From: Thermoflexus sp. | GTDB lineage: Bacteria; Chloroflexota; Anaerolineae; B4-G1; DUEL01 | NCBI GenBank assembly: GCA_028276215.1 | Contig: JAPYWT010000166.1 | Coordinates: forward strand, 1-6,075 | Direction of reading: 5' to 3' | Length of the DNA stretch: 6,075 nt | In this document: piece by piece, positions 4,774 to 6,075 of the stretch | Layout: every line of letters begins with the position of its first letter | How positions within the stretch are numbered: position 1 is the stretch's first letter | Made by a program: the position numbers and the translations under genes | Notes under the pieces: generated by a model | Seen by the model: the letters and a program-made list of their open reading frames with translations, nothing else | Databases searched by the model: none | What the model was told of the DNA's origin: nothing

Positions 4774-4803
4774 GGGGGAGAAGGGGATTTCCCCTTCTCC
4801 CCC
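4774..4803 (+). terminator. Perfect 14-bp inverted repeat in the livJ-livH spacer
   Basis: GGGGGAGAAGGGGA (4774-4787) and its exact complement (4790-4803) enclose two T. In RNA the loop would open to about four bases (ATTT). One arm is purely purine. No T-run follows, so it is probably a pause or stability element, or a repeat remnant, rather than a full terminator. Confidence 0.6.
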
Positions 4804-4833
4804 GGCATGTTGGTCATCTGTAACTATTCAGGC

Positions 4834-4849
4834 GCTGACTGAAGTCAGC
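4834..4849. repeat. Small REP-like hairpin GCTGAC-TGAA-GTCAGC
   Basis: A perfect 6-bp stem (4834-4839 with 4844-4849) closes a TGAA loop. Its form, short stem plus GAA-containing loop followed by CTTCCT, resembles the hairpin at 236-251 and the large one at 4886-4932. It lies in the noncoding spacer before livH. Confidence 0.45.
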
Positions 4850-4870
4850 CTTCCTGGGCCTGTGGCCGAT

Positions 4871-4888
4871 GGTCGGCCTTTGCCGACC
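4871..4888. repeat. 7-bp hairpin GGTCGGC-CTTT-GCCGACC competing with the next stem
   Basis: GGTCGGC (4871-4877) and GCCGACC (4882-4888) pair perfectly around CTTT. Its right arm shares 4886-4888 with the larger hairpin at 4886-4932, so both cannot be fully formed at once. That is the geometry of an attenuator, but I see no leader peptide or ligand-binding domain to go with it. Confidence 0.4.
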
Positions 4889-4932
4889 TCATCCCACCCC
4901 CGGCGGCGAAGCCGCCGGGGGTGGGGTGAGGT
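4886..4932. repeat. 22-bp hairpin with GAA loop upstream of livH
   Basis: The 22-nt arms 4886-4907 and 4911-4932 pair along their entire length with a single wobble (T4892 with G4926) around a 3-nt GAA loop. The stem top is GGCGGC-GAA-GCCGCC. It is very stable and would form in RNA or as a cruciform. It ends 71 nt before the livH start. It may act as a barrier, a partial terminator between livJ and livH, or be a mobile palindromic (REP/MITE-like) repeat. Confidence 0.7.
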
Positions 4933-4965
<33 letters not shown>

Positions 4966-5003
4966 GGTTACGGTCATCTTACCGTCAAGGGGGACAGCGA
5001 CCC

Positions 5004-5909
5004 ATGCAAACCCTGATCCAGCAGGTCCTGAACGCCCTTCAACTGGGCAGCGTTTATGCCCTCATCGCCCTGGGCTACACGATGGTCTACGGGATCATCA
5101 CCCTCATCAATTTTGCCCACGGCGACATCTTCATGGTCAGCACCTACGTGGCCTTCTTCGTCGGCACGGCGCTGATGAGCCAACTCCTCCACCTCCCCGG
5201 CATCGTCGTCTTCGTGCTGACCATGCTGGCCTCTATGTTCGCCACCGCTCTGCTGGCCGTGCTGATTGAGCGGTTCGCCTACAAGCCGCTGCGCCAGGCA
5301 CCGCGCGTCTCCGCCGTCATCACCGCGCTGGGGGTGGGCCTCTTCCTGGAGAACTTCACCCTGGCGACCATCGGACCCGACCCCCGTTTCCTCCCCAAAT
5401 TCTTCCCGGTGCAGACGTTCACCGTGGGCGGTGTCGCCTTCTCCAACGTCCAGATGATCATCATCGCCGTCTCTGCGGTGGTGATGCTCCTCCTGGATAC
5501 CATCGTGCGCCGGACGATGGTGGGGATGGCCATGCGGGCCGTCTCGTGGGATAAGTTCACCGCCCCCCTGATGGGCGTGCCGGTGGACCGCATCATCTCC
5601 ATCACCTTCGCCATCGGCGCCTCCATCGCGGCGGTCGGCGGGACGCTCTTCGGGATGGTCTACACCGTGGACCCGTACATGGGCATCCGCATCGGCTGGT
5701 GGGCCTTCATCTCCGCCGTTGTCGGCGGAATCGGCAACATCCGGGGGGCGATGATCGGCGGCTACATCCTGGGGTTCGTGGAGATTTTCACCCCGGTCAT
5801 CCTGTCCGCTTCCACCTACCGGGACTTCGTCGCCTTCTCGTTGCTCCTGGTCCTGCTCATCTTCCGCCCCTACGGCATCCTGGGCCGTCCGGTGGCGCAG
5901 AAAGTGTAG
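5004..5909 (+). CDS. livH: Branched-chain amino acid-type ABC transporter permease LivH
   Basis: The 301-residue, highly hydrophobic product has the LivH layout. The signature GSVYALIALGYTMVYG (15-30) is followed by LINFAHGDIFM (34-44), IERFAYKPLRQAP (88-100), GVPVDRII (191-198), the Gly-rich loop GGIGNIRGAMIGG (241-253) that lies in the region contacting the ATPases, and the C-terminal RPYGILGR (288-295). About eight membrane segments can be seen. It forms half of the membrane channel with LivM. I chose the ATG at 5004: it gives the usual family length and starts right at the conserved MQTLIQQVLNALQLGS, with AAGGGGG 10 nt upstream. An ATG at 4869 in the same frame would add 45 residues translated from the spacer hairpin. 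The segment SWDKFTAPLMG (181-191) departs a little from the usual acidic form of this loop. livM follows after 9 nt. Confidence 0.94.
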   Translation: MQTLIQQVLNALQLGSVYALIALGYTMVYGIITLINFAHGDIFMVSTYVAFFVGTALMSQLLHLPGIVVFVLTMLASMFATALLAVLIERFAYKPLRQAPRVSAVITALGVGLFLENFTLATIGPDPRFLPKFFPVQTFTVGGVAFSNVQMIIIAVSAVVMLLLDTIVRRTMVGMAMRAVSWDKFTAPLMGVPVDRIISITFAIGASIAAVGGTLFGMVYTVDPYMGIRIGWWAFISAVVGGIGNIRGAMIGGYILGFVEIFTPVILSASTYRDFVAFSLLLVLLIFRPYGILGRPVAQKV

Positions 5910-5918
5910 GAGGCCGGC

Positions 5919-6075
5919 ATGGCAAAACTCCTGACCTCCGTCCGCAACACCCTGTCCCGCGCACTGGCACCCCTCCGCGCTGCTTATGAGTCTCTCCCCG
6001 CGCCGGTCCGCCGCTGGACGATGCCGGTGCTGCTGATTCTCTTCTTCGTGATTGCCCTCCTCTCCCCGTCCTTCC
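5919..6075 (+). CDS. livM: Branched-chain amino acid-type ABC transporter permease LivM, 5' part
   Basis: An ATG at 5919 follows TAGGAGG (5907-5913), in which the livH stop codon is part of the ribosome binding site, 5 nt before the start. Fifty-two codons are in the window. The first ~35 residues (MAKLLTSVRNTLSRALAPLR onward) are basic and amphipathic and probably cytoplasmic. A membrane segment PVLLILFFVIALLSPSF begins at residue 36, as in LivM-type permeases. The identification rests mostly on position directly after livH and on this segment, since the family core is beyond the window. Translational coupling to livH is likely. LivG and LivF ATPases would be expected further right. Confidence 0.82.
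   Translation, partial: MAKLLTSVRNTLSRALAPLRAAYESLPAPVRRWTMPVLLILFFVIALLSPSF

Overview
The window is GC-rich bacterial DNA from an organism that makes lipoproteins. There are two signal peptides with a lipobox, one followed by a Pro/Ser-rich linker. Clean Shine-Dalgarno sites and one near-consensus sigma-70 promoter are present. The high GC, the proline-rich lipoprotein linker, the ABC branched-chain amino acid cluster and the many 7-8 bp tandem arrays and 'CCACGAAG' inverted repeats together suggest Chloroflexota (Anaerolineae-like). Cyanobacteria and other repeat-rich phyla cannot be excluded by reading alone.

Left half (1-3146) is a block of minus-strand genes. Read in the direction of transcription it holds: a 65-aa two-helix membrane protein (2949-3146); an NAD/metal-dependent family 4 glycosidase (1556-2827); a short DUF6922-like protein (939-1238) overlapping by 43 nt an AbiEii/DUF1814-type nucleotidyltransferase (337-981), which together look like a type IV toxin-antitoxin module; and the 5' end of a lipoprotein gene (1-113). 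The spacers between these genes consist largely of repeats: a 25-bp-arm inverted repeat (2855-2941), a 21-copy 8-bp array fused in phase to an 18-copy 7-bp array (1239-1553), and a TTGGTCA-type array plus a second copy of the 7-bp array (130-346). Several arrays stop exactly at, or run a few bases into, coding sequence. The DUF6922-like start codon and the nucleotidyltransferase stop codon both lie inside repeat-like units.

Right half (3405-6075) is a plus-strand branched-chain amino acid type ABC importer cluster. It has a strong promoter with a palindrome over its -10 box, a substrate-binding lipoprotein (livJ-like, 3533-4696), a 307-nt spacer with several hairpins, then permeases livH (5004-5909) and livM (start only, 5919 to the window end). 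The ATPase genes livG and livF would be expected beyond the right edge. The hairpins fit the usual need for more binding protein than permease, but this is inference.

The most unusual feature is the repeat set. Its 7-bp CGCNNAT family has 28 units in two arrays with five invariant positions, two variable positions and no insertions or deletions, and it sits directly upstream of two different genes. I see no CRISPR, rRNA, tRNA, transposase or replication origin.
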